The notes: generated by a model not told the origin, from the letters alone. A DNA stretch of 30,598 nt from JAFKKS01 sp039808325 (GCA_039808325.1 JBDHSU010000035.1:1-30598), one strand, 5' to 3'. Counted from the stretch's first letter, positions 1-8,194 are shown. Program-made: numbers and translations.

Positions 1-159
1 GACGGCAATATCGACAATGTTCGCATGACGCGCCGCTCCCCCGATTTCACCGAGATCCTGATCGATCTGGAGGTCTATGATCTCAAGCATCTCAACTCGA
101 TCATCGCGCAATTGCGCGCCAAGCCGGTTGTCGCGAAGGTCGAGCGTGTAACCGCCTGA
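1..159 (+). CDS. rsh: (p)ppGpp synthetase/hydrolase (RelA/SpoT family), C-terminal end only
   Basis: Only the last 52 residues are inside the window; the gene starts upstream. The segment reads as the end of the C-terminal ACT domain of the long bifunctional RelA/SpoT (Rsh) proteins, with the stretches VRMTRRSPDFTE, DLEVYDLKHL and AKPVVAKVERV that I recognise from rhizobial Rsh. The full enzyme makes and degrades the alarmone (p)ppGpp in the cytoplasm, and the ACT domain is regulatory. The position just before acpS-lepB-rnc fits the usual gene order in this group. No catalytic part is visible, so function rests on the ACT tail and synteny. Confidence 0.8.
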   Translation, partial: DGNIDNVRMTRRSPDFTEILIDLEVYDLKHLNSIIAQLRAKPVVAKVERVTA

Positions 160-233
160 TCGCAGACCATGTTGATGCCACCCGCTTTCCGGCTGAATAC
201 CGGTCTTCGCCTTTTCCGCCAACGGGCGCGTCG

Positions 234-656
234 ATGATTCTCGGTATTGGTTCCGACCTGATCGATATCCGGCGCATCGAGAAGGTCATCGCCCGCCACG
301 GGGAACGGTTCCTGTCGCGGGTCTTCACCGACGCCGAGCGGGCGAAGGCGGAGCGCCGCCAGCAGCGCGTCGCGACCTATGCCAAGCGCTTCGCCGCGAA
401 AGAGGCTTGCTCCAAGGCCCTCGGAACCGGTATGCGCAAGGGCGTGTTCTGGCGGGACATGGGCGTCATCAATTTGCCCGGTGGCCGTCCGACCCTACAA
501 CTCGCCGGCGGCGCCCTTCGCCGCCTCGAAGCCATGACGCCGATGGGCTACACCGCCCGGATCGACCTCACCATTACGGACGAGTGGCCGCTGGCTCAGG
601 CCTTCGTCATCATCTCCGCAGAGCCCGCGCAGACCAGGCCAACGGAGGCGCCATGA
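234..656 (+). CDS. acpS: holo-[acyl-carrier-protein] synthase
   Basis: This 140-aa protein transfers the 4'-phosphopantetheine arm from CoA to a serine of acyl carrier protein, which activates fatty acid (and so lipid A) synthesis. It starts with the family signature MILGIGSDLIDIRRIE, where Asp8 is the expected metal ligand. The second signature is KRFAAKEACSKALGTG, with Glu57 as the other ligand. Length is slightly above the usual 120-130 aa because of a short C-terminal tail. The gene lies 74 bases after the rsh stop. Its TGA overlaps the ATG of lepB by 4 bases, so the two are probably translationally coupled. The 74-base gap shows no clear motif. Confidence 0.96.
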   Translation: MILGIGSDLIDIRRIEKVIARHGERFLSRVFTDAERAKAERRQQRVATYAKRFAAKEACSKALGTGMRKGVFWRDMGVINLPGGRPTLQLAGGALRRLEAMTPMGYTARIDLTITDEWPLAQAFVIISAEPAQTRPTEAP

Positions 657-1405
657 CCTCGACCGGCGCCGAACAGGCGAAACCAGGATTTTTCCGCGAG
701 CTGATCGGCGTTGTCTTGCCGGCGTTGCTCATCGCGGTCGGCATTCAGACGTTCCTCTTTCAGCCGTTTCGCATCCCGTCCGGCTCGATGCGCGATACTT
801 TGCTGGTCGGCGACTATCTGTTCGTATCGAAGTTCTCCTACGGCTACAGCCGCCATTCGTTTCCGTTCTCGCTGGCGCCGTTCAGCGGCCGGATTTTTGC
901 TTCTCCGCCGCAGCGCGGCGACGTGGTCGTTTTCCGCCTGCCGCGCGACACGTCGCAAGACTACATCAAGCGCGTGATCGGTCTGCCGGGCGATACGATT
1001 CAGGTCCGCCATAGCGCGCTTTACATCAACGGGCAGGCGGTCAAGCGCGAACGCGTCGACGACTTCATCGACAAGGAAACGTCGCCGCCGACCCGGGTCG
1101 AGCGTTGGCGCGAAACTCTGCCGAACGGCGTGAGCTACGACACCCTCAACATTTCGGACGACGAGCCGCTGGACAACACGCCCATCTATCGTGTTCCGCC
1201 GGGTCATTATTTCATGATGGGCGACAACCGCGATGATTCGGCCGACAGCCGGGTCCTGAGCGAGGTCGGCTACGTTCCGTTCGAAAATCTGGTCGGCCGG
1301 GCGCAGATAATCTTCTTCTCGATCGCCCATGGCGCCGGGGCCTGGGAGGTCTGGCGCTGGCCGCAGGATTTGCGCCTGAGGCGGATGTTTACGTGGATTC
1401 GCTAG
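653..1405 (+). CDS. lepB: signal peptidase I, first copy
   Basis: This 250-aa inner-membrane serine protease removes signal peptides from exported proteins. I chose the ATG at 653 because it overlaps the acpS stop (ATGA). One N-terminal membrane helix (about residues 17-36) is followed by box B IPSGSM with the nucleophile Ser45. Box D DYIKRVIGLPGD contains the general base Lys106, and box E is MGDNRDDSADSR. There is one anchor helix, not the two of E. coli LepB. The next gene downstream is a close paralogue with catalytic residues at the same positions. The stop codon TAG lies at the edge of a palindromic repeat, so the final codons abut that element. Confidence 0.95.
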   Translation: MTSTGAEQAKPGFFRELIGVVLPALLIAVGIQTFLFQPFRIPSGSMRDTLLVGDYLFVSKFSYGYSRHSFPFSLAPFSGRIFASPPQRGDVVVFRLPRDTSQDYIKRVIGLPGDTIQVRHSALYINGQAVKRERVDDFIDKETSPPTRVERWRETLPNGVSYDTLNISDDEPLDNTPIYRVPPGHYFMMGDNRDDSADSRVLSEVGYVPFENLVGRAQIIFFSIAHGAGAWEVWRWPQDLRLRRMFTWIR

Positions 1406-1522
1406 AGCGGGATGAGGAAAAGTGTGCAGCGGTTTTCCGCCCGCATCCCGCTCTAAGTTATGAGAATCGATCACGTGCATGATTTTGGATCGATTCGATC
1501 CAAAATCATCGTGATCCAGCGC
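1404..1522 (+). repeat. two-hairpin palindromic repeat, copy 1
   Basis: A 119-base element fills the first half of the 305-base gap between the two lepB genes. Its first hairpin is bounded by GAGCGGGATG and CATCCCGCTC, with GGAAAA/TTTTCC pairing inside. Its second hairpin has perfect 15-base arms (ATGATTTTGGATCGA and its complement) around one base, at about 1478-1508, flanked by GATCACG and CGTGATC. An inverted copy differing at only 4 bases lies at 8032-8150. It resembles REP-type elements common in Bradyrhizobium-like genomes. The rest of the gap (1523-1710) shows no clear motif beyond a GAGAAGG ribosome site just before lepB copy 2. Confidence 0.9.
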
Positions 1523-1710
1523 CTCGGCGCCGGGCGGGAATACCGTCGGCGCCTCCCGTCCTGCCTGCTCGATCGTGATCGCATGGTGCTTGCCATTCGT
1601 TGCGCCGCCCGATTCTGGGGGCTAAAACGGCGCCTGCCTCGCGCCGCCGGCCGCGAATCCGCCGCAGGACCGTTCCGCCCCGATCAGCGCTCCCCACCGA
1701 TGAGAAGGCT

Positions 1711-2466
1711 ATGCAAGTGACGACGGAACAGAAGCGCAGCGAGGGCGGATTTGCCGAAACCATGCGTGTGATCGTCCACGCTCTGGTCATCGCCGCCATC
1801 ATCCGCACCTTCCTGTTCCAGCCGTTCAATATTCCGTCAGGGTCGATGAAAGAGACCCTGTTGGTCGGCGACTATCTGTTCGTCTCGAAATACACTTACG
1901 GCTATACGCACTATTCGCTCCCATACTCGCCGCCGATCTTCTCGGGCCGCATCATGGCATCGGAGCCGAAGCGCGGCGATGTCGTCGTCTTCCGTCTGCC
2001 GCGCGACGACAGCGTGGACTACATCAAGCGCGTGATCGGCTTGCCGGGCGATCGCATCCAGATGATCGACGGCGTGCTCAACATCAACGGCACTCCGGTC
2101 AAGCGCGAGCCGGCGGGAGAGTTCGTCGATGTCGGCGAGAACGGCGCGACCCAGCGCATCAAGCGCTGGAGAGAGACGCTGCCCGAGGGCAAGAGCTACT
2201 ACACCCTCGATCTCGTCGAGAACGGCTTCTACGACAACACGCAGATTTATACGGTGCCGCCCAACCATTTCTTCATGATGGGCGACAACCGCGACAACTC
2301 CACCGATAGCCGCGTGCTGTCGCAGGTCGGTTACGTTCCGTTCGAGAACATCATCGGCCGCGCCGAGCTGATCTTCTTCTCGGTGAACGAGGGCGAGCGA
2401 GCGTGGCAAGTGTGGCGCTGGCCTTGGGCCGTGCGCTGGAACCGGTTAATGACGATCGTGCGATGA
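1711..2466 (+). CDS. lepB: signal peptidase I, second copy
   Basis: This 251-aa paralogue of the preceding gene is well over half identical to it by eye. It has the same order: a single N-terminal membrane helix (about 17-36), IPSGSM with Ser45, DYIKRVIGLPGD with Lys106, and MGDNRDNSTDSR. I chose the ATG at 1711, preceded by GAGAAGG. An in-frame ATG at 1600 would add an Arg-rich, low-complexity leader with no family match. The gene overlaps rnc by 4 bases (ATGA), so it is the copy tied to the rnc-era-recO operon. The copies differ mostly in the cap region (residues 110-185) and the N-terminal tail, which might shift substrate preference; that is inference. Confidence 0.95.
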   Translation: MQVTTEQKRSEGGFAETMRVIVHALVIAAIIRTFLFQPFNIPSGSMKETLLVGDYLFVSKYTYGYTHYSLPYSPPIFSGRIMASEPKRGDVVVFRLPRDDSVDYIKRVIGLPGDRIQMIDGVLNINGTPVKREPAGEFVDVGENGATQRIKRWRETLPEGKSYYTLDLVENGFYDNTQIYTVPPNHFFMMGDNRDNSTDSRVLSQVGYVPFENIIGRAELIFFSVNEGERAWQVWRWPWAVRWNRLMTIVR

Positions 2467-3170
2467 AACGTAAGGCCGCAGGCCTGGAGGCGCTCGAGGA
2501 GCGCCTCGGACATGTCTTCGACGACAAGAGCCTGCTGACGCGGGCATTGACGCACAGTTCCGCCATCGCCGGCAAGAGCCGCGCCGAAAGCTATCAGCGG
2601 CTCGAATTTCTCGGTGATCGCGTGCTCGGTCTCGCCATCGCCGAAATGCTGATGCGCAGCTTTCCGAAGGCGACGGAAGGCGAGCTGTCGCGAAGACTGG
2701 CCGGGCTCGTGCGCGCCGACAGTTGCGCGGCGGTTGCCGAGGCGATGCAGCTCGAAACCGTCATCGCGCTGGGCTCCGCGTCGCGCAACGTCTCGCGGCT
2801 CACCTCCGCGATCCTGGCCGATGCGTGCGAAGCGGTGGTCGGCGCGGTGTTCGTCGATGCCGGCTATGCGCCGGCGTTCGCCGTCGTGGAGAAATTCTGG
2901 GCTGAACGCATGCTCGCCCCTCAGCAGATGCTGCGCGATCCCAAGACGACGTTGCAGGAATGGGCGCAAGGGCAGGGGCTGCCGACGCCGTCCTATAACG
3001 AGATCGAGCGCACCGGGCCGCATCACAATCCGAAATTCCGCGTGCTGGTGGAATTGCCCGGCCATGCGCCGGCCGAGGGCACGGGCCGCTCCAAACGCTC
3101 CGCCGAACAGGCGGCGGCCGCCGCGATGCTGCAGCAGGAAGGTGTGCCGATGAGTGACGAGAATGACTGA
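2463..3170 (+). CDS. rnc: ribonuclease III
   Basis: This 235-aa endonuclease cuts double-stranded RNA and processes rRNA precursors and some mRNAs. The RNase III domain carries YQRLEFLGDRVLGL (Glu48 and Asp52 match the E. coli catalytic Glu41 and Asp45) and ADACEAVVGAVFVDAG (Asp120 and Glu123 match Asp114 and Glu117). The residue matching E. coli Glu38 is Gln45. A double-stranded RNA-binding domain follows from about 157 to 227 (DPKTTLQEWAQ ... SKRSAEQAAAAAML). The ATG at 2463 overlaps the lepB stop. The 3' end overlaps era. This is the standard lepB-rnc-era order. Confidence 0.96.
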   Translation: MKRKAAGLEALEERLGHVFDDKSLLTRALTHSSAIAGKSRAESYQRLEFLGDRVLGLAIAEMLMRSFPKATEGELSRRLAGLVRADSCAAVAEAMQLETVIALGSASRNVSRLTSAILADACEAVVGAVFVDAGYAPAFAVVEKFWAERMLAPQQMLRDPKTTLQEWAQGQGLPTPSYNEIERTGPHHNPKFRVLVELPGHAPAEGTGRSKRSAEQAAAAAMLQQEGVPMSDEND

Positions 3171-4089
3171 CCGGGAACCCGCGCCGTCGGCTCAACCGAC
3201 GCGGTGCGGCGTCGTCGCGCTGATCGGCGCGCCGAACGCCGGAAAATCCACGCTGATCAACGCGCTCGTCGGCACCAAGGTGTCGATCGTCTCGCCGAAG
3301 GTGCAGACGACGCGCGCGCTGATCCGCGGCATCGCGCTCGTCGGCCCCGCGCAACTGATCCTCGTTGATACGCCCGGCATCTTCAGCCCGCGCCGCCGCC
3401 TCGATCGTGCCATGGTGACGACCGCCTGGAGCGGCGCGCACGACGCCGACCTCGTCGGCGTCCTGATCGACGCCAAGCGCGGCCTCGACGAGGAGGCGAC
3501 GGCGATCCTCGGCAAGCTCGCCGACGTCCGCCAGCCCGCCGCGCTGATCCTCAACAAGGTCGACCTCGTCGACAAGCAGAAGCTCCTCGGTCTCGCCAGT
3601 GCGATCAACGAAGCCGCGCGCTTCGAGGCGACGCTGATGATCTCGGCCTTGACCGGCGACGGCGTCGACGACCTCAAGACCTGGTTCGCGGAGCGCGTGC
3701 CGGCCGGCCCCTGGCTTTATCCGGAAGACCAGGTGTCGGACGCGCCGATGCGCCAGCTCGCCGCCGAGATCACGCGCGAAAAGCTCTTTCATCGTCTGCA
3801 TGAGGAGCTTCCCTATCGCTCGACCGTCGAGACCGATCAGTGGCAGGACCGCAAGGACGGCTCGGTGCGCATCGAGCAGACCATCTTTGTCGAGCGCGAG
3901 AGCCAGCGTAAGATCGTGCTCGGCAAAGCGGGGCAGATGATCCGCGCCATCGGCGCCGACGCGCGCCGCGAACTGGTGGAGATCGTCGAACGCCCCGTGC
4001 ACCTCTTTCTGTTCGTGAAAGTGCGTGAGAGCTGGAGCGACGATCCCGAGCGTTATCGCGAGATGGGGCTTGAATTTCCGCGGGACTGA
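3154..4089 (+). CDS. era: GTPase Era
   Basis: Era is a GTPase that binds the 3' end of 16S rRNA and helps 30S subunit maturation at the inner membrane. All G motifs are visible: G1 GAPNAGKST (25-33), G2 QTTR (51-54), G3 DTPG (72-75) and G4 NKVD (134-137). The C-terminal KH domain has the GKAG loop, and the protein ends in the family style FVKVRESWSDDPERYREMGLE. Two starts are possible: GTG at 3154, 11 bases after AGGAAGG, or ATG at 3163, which overlaps the rnc stop and gives 308 aa. I list the GTG because of the ribosome site; the ATG is nearly as likely. Confidence 0.95.
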   Translation: MTRMTDREPAPSAQPTRCGVVALIGAPNAGKSTLINALVGTKVSIVSPKVQTTRALIRGIALVGPAQLILVDTPGIFSPRRRLDRAMVTTAWSGAHDADLVGVLIDAKRGLDEEATAILGKLADVRQPAALILNKVDLVDKQKLLGLASAINEAARFEATLMISALTGDGVDDLKTWFAERVPAGPWLYPEDQVSDAPMRQLAAEITREKLFHRLHEELPYRSTVETDQWQDRKDGSVRIEQTIFVERESQRKIVLGKAGQMIRAIGADARRELVEIVERPVHLFLFVKVRESWSDDPERYREMGLEFPRD

Positions 4090-4112
4090 GTGCCGCGCGA
4101 GGCTGCGTTGAA

Positions 4113-4874
4113 ATGGAATGGGCTGACGAGGGCATCGTACTCGGCATTCGCCGTCATGGGGAGGCGAACGCCATCCTCGAAGTGATGACGCGCGAGCACG
4201 GCCGCCATCTCGGCCTCGTGCGTGGCGGCGCCGGCACGCGGCTTCGTCCGATCCTGCAGCCGGGCAACACGGTCGGGCTGGTGTGGCGCGCGCGGCTCGA
4301 CGAGCATCTTGGGCACTACGCGGTGGAAAGCCTCAGCGAACGCGCGGCGACGTTCCTCACCGTGCCGCACGCGCTTTACGGCTTGACCCATCTCTGCGCG
4401 CTGACGCGGCTCCTGGCGGAGCGCGATCCGCATCCGGCCGTTCATGCCAATCTCGACATGATTCTTTCCGTTCTCGACGCGCCGCGGCGTCTTGCCGGCA
4501 GCATGGCCCGTTTCGAGTTGCAGCTTCTCGCCGAACTGGGATTCGGACTCGATCTTTCGGAATGCGCTGCGACAGGCACGCATGAGGACTTGATCTATGT
4601 GTCGCCGAAATCCGGCCGCGCCGTCTCCGGCGCTGCCGGAGAGCCGTGGCGCGCGCAATTGCTGCGGCTGCCGTCGTTTCTGCGGAATGCCGAGGACGAG
4701 GCTTTCGGCCTCTGCGGCGATGTCTCGCTCGCCGAGCTCGCGGACGCTCTTGCGCTGACGGGGTTCTTTCTCGACCGCCATGTTCTCGCGCCGCGCGGGC
4801 TGGCGTTCCTCGATGCGCGCGAGAAGTTCGTCGCGATGCTGATGCGCGAAGCGCCGCGCGGCGCCGTGGCCTGA
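4113..4874 (+). CDS. recO: DNA repair protein RecO
   Basis: This 253-aa protein of the RecFOR pathway anneals SSB-coated single strands and helps load RecA at gaps. It begins with the family opening MEWADEGIVLGIRRHGEANA, an OB-fold, and contains HGRHLGLVRGGAG. A helical C-terminal part follows (FELQLLAELGFGLDLSECA), with ending FLDRHVLAPRGLAFLDAR. It follows era by 23 bases with GAGG before the ATG, and is the last gene of the acpS-lepB-rnc-era-recO run. It converges with the glycine-rich gene on the other strand across a 44-base gap with no clear terminator hairpin. Confidence 0.94.
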   Translation: MEWADEGIVLGIRRHGEANAILEVMTREHGRHLGLVRGGAGTRLRPILQPGNTVGLVWRARLDEHLGHYAVESLSERAATFLTVPHALYGLTHLCALTRLLAERDPHPAVHANLDMILSVLDAPRRLAGSMARFELQLLAELGFGLDLSECAATGTHEDLIYVSPKSGRAVSGAAGEPWRAQLLRLPSFLRNAEDEAFGLCGDVSLAELADALALTGFFLDRHVLAPRGLAFLDAREKFVAMLMREAPRGAVA

Positions 4875-4918
4875 ACCACGCCGCCGCGCCGCGCCATCAT
4901 CGGCGCTCGATCGTCGCT

Positions 4919-5617
4919 TTATCGCCGGCTGTCGGGCGAACCGCCGCGACCGCCACCGCCGCCACGCCCGCCGCCTCCACCGCCGTAGCTGCGGCCGCCG
5001 CCGCCTCCGCCGCCCATGCTGCGCCCGCCGCCGCCACCTCCGCCGCCGAGGCTGCGGCCACCACCACCGCCTCCGCCGTAGACGTGACCGCCACCGCCAC
5101 CGCCACCGCCACGGTTGAATTGTCCGCCGCCGCTGCGCGGATTGGTGACCGGGCCGTGCCCGCCGTAGGCGCCGCCCCGATAAGCCGGCCGGCCGCTGTC
5201 CGTGCCGCCGCGGAACTGCCCGCCGCCGCGATGGCCATGGGTCGGACCACGATTGCCGCGACGGAAATCTCCGCCTCTATTGCCATGTCCGCGATAGACC
5301 GGGCGGCCATGCACCCACGGCCGGCTCGACAAGCGCCCACGCCAGTGGCGGTGACCGTAATAGTAGCGGCCCAGCCATAGGTCGAAGCCAGGCGAACCAT
5401 AGGCCAAGCATGGCCCCGGCACCCAGAACACGACCCACTCGTCGAGAGTGGGATCGTAAAATTCGCAGTACCGCACCTTATCGATCGGGTTGAGCGCATC
5501 GGCCGCCGGCTTGAGGCCGAGGGTCGTTCCGATCGTCACGGCCTTCGCGGGCCCTGGCACAAGCGAAGCCGCGGACATCAGAGCCGCCGCAGCCAATCCA
5601 AGTAGCGCTTTGCGCAT
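4919..5617 (-). CDS. secreted glycine-rich protein, function unknown
   Basis: A 232-aa protein with a clear Sec signal peptide (about residues 1-26, ending GPAKA) and a strong ribosome site (AGGAGAAG) before the ATG. The mature N-terminal part contains KVRYCEFYDPTLDEWVVFW and LWLGRYYYGHRHWRG, a compact aromatic and Cys-bearing segment. From about residue 95 the chain is rich in Gly, Arg and His. It ends with three to four units of Arg-Ser-X followed by six to eight glycines. The pattern suggests a cell-surface or periplasmic protein. I recognise similar hypothetical proteins in rhizobia but know no function. It is the only - strand gene between recO and parC, so it may be a later insertion in the core order. 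Confidence 0.8.
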   Translation of the reverse strand: MRKALLGLAAAALMSAASLVPGPAKAVTIGTTLGLKPAADALNPIDKVRYCEFYDPTLDEWVVFWVPGPCLAYGSPGFDLWLGRYYYGHRHWRGRLSSRPWVHGRPVYRGHGNRGGDFRRGNRGPTHGHRGGGQFRGGTDSGRPAYRGGAYGGHGPVTNPRSGGGQFNRGGGGGGGGHVYGGGGGGGRSLGGGGGGGGRSMGGGGGGGRSYGGGGGGRGGGGGRGGSPDSRR

Positions 5618-5736
5618 CGTCTTCTCCTCTCATCGAACTCACAATAACCCTAGACGATACAAGGGGTTCCATTAATGGTGCCGCGCTCTTTCATTCATCT
5701 CTTGTTCATGCCGCACTGCGGCGCTAGCGATGGCGC

Positions 5737-8019
5737 ATGGGCAAGCAATCGATTCCGCCGGATGCCGGCGACGTTCAGGAAGTCGCGCTGCGCGAGGCGC
5801 TGGAGGAGCGCTATCTCGCTTACGCGCTCTCCACCATCATGCACCGCGCGCTCCCCGATGCGCGTGACGGCCTCAAGCCGGTGCATCGCCGCATCCTTTA
5901 CGGCATGCGGCTTCTGCGGCTCGATCCGGACGCCACTTTCAAGAAATCGGCGAAGATCGTCGGCGACGTCATGGGTAACTTCCACCCGCACGGCGACCAG
6001 GCGATCTACGACGCGCTCGTGCGCCTCGCGCAGGATTTCGCTTCGCGCTATCCGCTGATCGACGGGCAGGGCAACTTCGGCAATATCGATGGCGATAACG
6101 CCGCCGCCTATCGCTACACCGAGGCGCGCATGACGGAAGTCGCGCGCCTGCTGCTCGACGGCATCGACGAGAACGCGGTCGACTTCCGTCCGAACTATGA
6201 CGGCCAGTCGGAAGAGCCGGTGGTGCTGCCCGGCGCGTTTCCGAACCTCTTGGCCAACGGTGCGCAAGGCATCGCCGTCGGCATGGCGACATCGATCCCG
6301 CCGCACAACGCGGCCGAGCTTTGCGACGCCGCGCTGCACCTCATCGAGCATCCGGCAACCAAGAGCCGCGGGCTGATGAAATACGTGCCGGGGCCGGATT
6401 TCCCGACCGGCGGCGTGATCGTCGACACGCCGTCGTCGATCGCGGAAGCCTACGAAACCGGCCGCGGCTCGTTCCGCGTGCGCGCGCGCTGGGAAAAGGA
6501 GGATGCCGGCCGCGGCACCTACCAGATCGTCGTCACCGAGATCCCTTGGCTGGTGCAGAAGTCGCGGCTGATCGAGAAGATCGCGGAGCTGCTCAACGAG
6601 CGCAAGTTGCCGCTGCTTGCCGACGTGCGCGACGAGTCGACGGAAGACGTGCGTCTCGTGCTGGAGCCGAAATCGCGCACCGTCGATCCGGCGCTGCTGA
6701 TGGAATCGCTGTTCAAGCTGACCGAGCTCGAGAGCCGCATTCCGCTGAACCTCAACGTGCTGGTGAAGGGCGGGCGCGTTCCGAAAGTCATCGGACTGGC
6801 GGAAGCGCTGCGGGAATGGATCGACCATCGCCGCGACGTGCTGGTGCGGCGCTCGCAGCATCGGCTTGCCGCGATCGAGCATCGGCTGGAAGTCCTGGGC
6901 GGTCACCTCGCCGCGTATCTCAACCTCGACAAGGTCATCAAGATCATCCGCACCGAGGACGAGCCGAAGCCCGTCCTGATGAAGACCTTCAAACTCTCCG
7001 ACGTGCAGGCGGACGCCATCCTCAACATGCGGCTGCGCAATCTGCGCAAGCTCGAGGAAATGCAGATCCGCAAGGAGAACGACGAACTGCGCAAGGAGAA
7101 GGATGCGATCGAGAAGCTGCTGAAGTCCGAGGCGCAGCAGTGGAAGACGGTCGCCTGGGAGATCAAGGAGGTTCGCAAGACCTTCGGCCCGAACACGCCG
7201 CTCGGCAAGCGCCGCACCGACTTCGCCGAGGCGCCGGCGCATGACGAGGCGGCGATCGAAGCCGCGATGGTCGAACGCGAGCCGATCACCATCGTCGTGT
7301 CCGACAAGAACTGGGTGCGCGCGCTGCGCGGCCACGTCAGTGACTTGGGCAACTTGCAGTTCAAGTCCGATGACCGGCTGAAACTGTCGTTCTTCGCGGA
7401 GACGACGTCGAAGCTCCTCGTCTTCGCGACCAACGGACGCTTCTACACCATCGACGCCGCGAAACTGCCGGGCGGCCGCGGCCACGGCGAGCCGGTGCGC
7501 ATCTTCATCGACATGGAGCAGGAAGCCGACATCATCACGGTGTTTCCGCTGCGCGGCGAGCGCAAGTTCCTGGTCGCGAGTCGGGCAGGGCGCGGCTTCG
7601 TCGTCCTGGAGGACGAGTGTGTCGCCAACACCCGCAAGGGCAAGCAGGTTCTCAACGTGAAGCTTCCCGACGAGGCGTGCGCGCTGACGACCGTCGACGG
7701 CGAGCAGGTCGCGGTCATCGGCGACAACCGCAAGATGGTGATCTTCCCGCTCGAGCAGGTGCCGGAAATGACGCGTGGCGCCGGCGTGCGCTTGCAGCGT
7801 TACAAGGACGGCGGACTGTCGGACGTGAAGACCTTCAAGGGCGCCGAGGGCATGACCTGGATCGACAGCGCCGAGCGCACGCACTCGATGACCCTGAAGG
7901 AACTCGCGCCCTGGCGCGGCAACCGTGCCGACGCCGGGCGCGTGAAGCCGGATCGTTTCCCGCGCAACAACAAGTTCGGCCGCGCCGTCGAGACCGAACG
8001 CAACGGCAGCGGAAAATAA
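5737..8019 (+). CDS. parC: DNA topoisomerase IV subunit A
   Basis: This 760-aa cutting subunit of topoisomerase IV decatenates replicated chromosomes together with ParE, which is not in the window. The breakage-reunion domain starts with EALEERYLAYALSTIMHRAL and DGLKPVHRRILYGM. The catalytic tyrosine is Tyr127 in AAYRYTEARM. The quinolone region reads HPHGDQAIYDALVRLAQ, so the residue matching E. coli GyrA Ser83 is Gln88, with Asp92 matching Asp87. The C-terminal beta-pinwheel (about 510-760) lacks the GyrA-box QRRGGKG, which supports ParC over GyrA. The ATG at 5737 has only a weak ribosome site. A palindromic repeat follows 12 bases after the stop. Confidence 0.93.
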   Translation: MGKQSIPPDAGDVQEVALREALEERYLAYALSTIMHRALPDARDGLKPVHRRILYGMRLLRLDPDATFKKSAKIVGDVMGNFHPHGDQAIYDALVRLAQDFASRYPLIDGQGNFGNIDGDNAAAYRYTEARMTEVARLLLDGIDENAVDFRPNYDGQSEEPVVLPGAFPNLLANGAQGIAVGMATSIPPHNAAELCDAALHLIEHPATKSRGLMKYVPGPDFPTGGVIVDTPSSIAEAYETGRGSFRVRARWEKEDAGRGTYQIVVTEIPWLVQKSRLIEKIAELLNERKLPLLADVRDESTEDVRLVLEPKSRTVDPALLMESLFKLTELESRIPLNLNVLVKGGRVPKVIGLAEALREWIDHRRDVLVRRSQHRLAAIEHRLEVLGGHLAAYLNLDKVIKIIRTEDEPKPVLMKTFKLSDVQADAILNMRLRNLRKLEEMQIRKENDELRKEKDAIEKLLKSEAQQWKTVAWEIKEVRKTFGPNTPLGKRRTDFAEAPAHDEAAIEAAMVEREPITIVVSDKNWVRALRGHVSDLGNLQFKSDDRLKLSFFAETTSKLLVFATNGRFYTIDAAKLPGGRGHGEPVRIFIDMEQEADIITVFPLRGERKFLVASRAGRGFVVLEDECVANTRKGKQVLNVKLPDEACALTTVDGEQVAVIGDNRKMVIFPLEQVPEMTRGAGVRLQRYKDGGLSDVKTFKGAEGMTWIDSAERTHSMTLKELAPWRGNRADAGRVKPDRFPRNNKFGRAVETERNGSGK

Positions 8020-8031
8020 ACGGTGGCGCCT

Positions 8032-8150
8032 GCGCTAGATCACGATGATTTTGGATCGAATCGATCCAAAATCATGAACGTGATCGGTTCTCATAACTTA
8101 GAGCGGGATGCGGGCGGAAAACCGCTCCACACTTTTCCTCATCCCGCTCT
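8032..8150 (-). repeat. two-hairpin palindromic repeat, copy 2 (inverted)
   Basis: This is the reverse complement of the element at 1404-1522, with 4 differences over 119 bases. On the + strand the perfect 15-base-arm hairpin comes first (about 8046-8076), then the hairpin bounded by GAGCGGGATG and CATCCCGCTC (8101-8149). It lies 12 bases after the parC stop and may act as a transcript-end structure, but there is no T-run. The two copies bracket lepB2, rnc, era, recO, the glycine-rich gene and parC. Confidence 0.9.
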
Positions 8151-8194
8151 CGATCAGGCCGGAACGTCCGCTTCGTCGGACGCGTTCGTCTGTA

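Noticed and set aside
4646..5380. Ala/Thr-rich + strand frame overlapping the glycine-rich gene and the recO end
   Set aside because: It is the poly-Ala mirror of GGN codon repeats. The - strand frame has a signal peptide and strong ribosome site; this one has neither.
5695..7884. Very long - strand open frame (over 700 codons) opposite parC
   Set aside because: Shadow frame of a GC-rich gene: no ribosome site, no domain, and His/Arg/Asp-rich composition typical of antisense readings. The + strand parC has full motifs.
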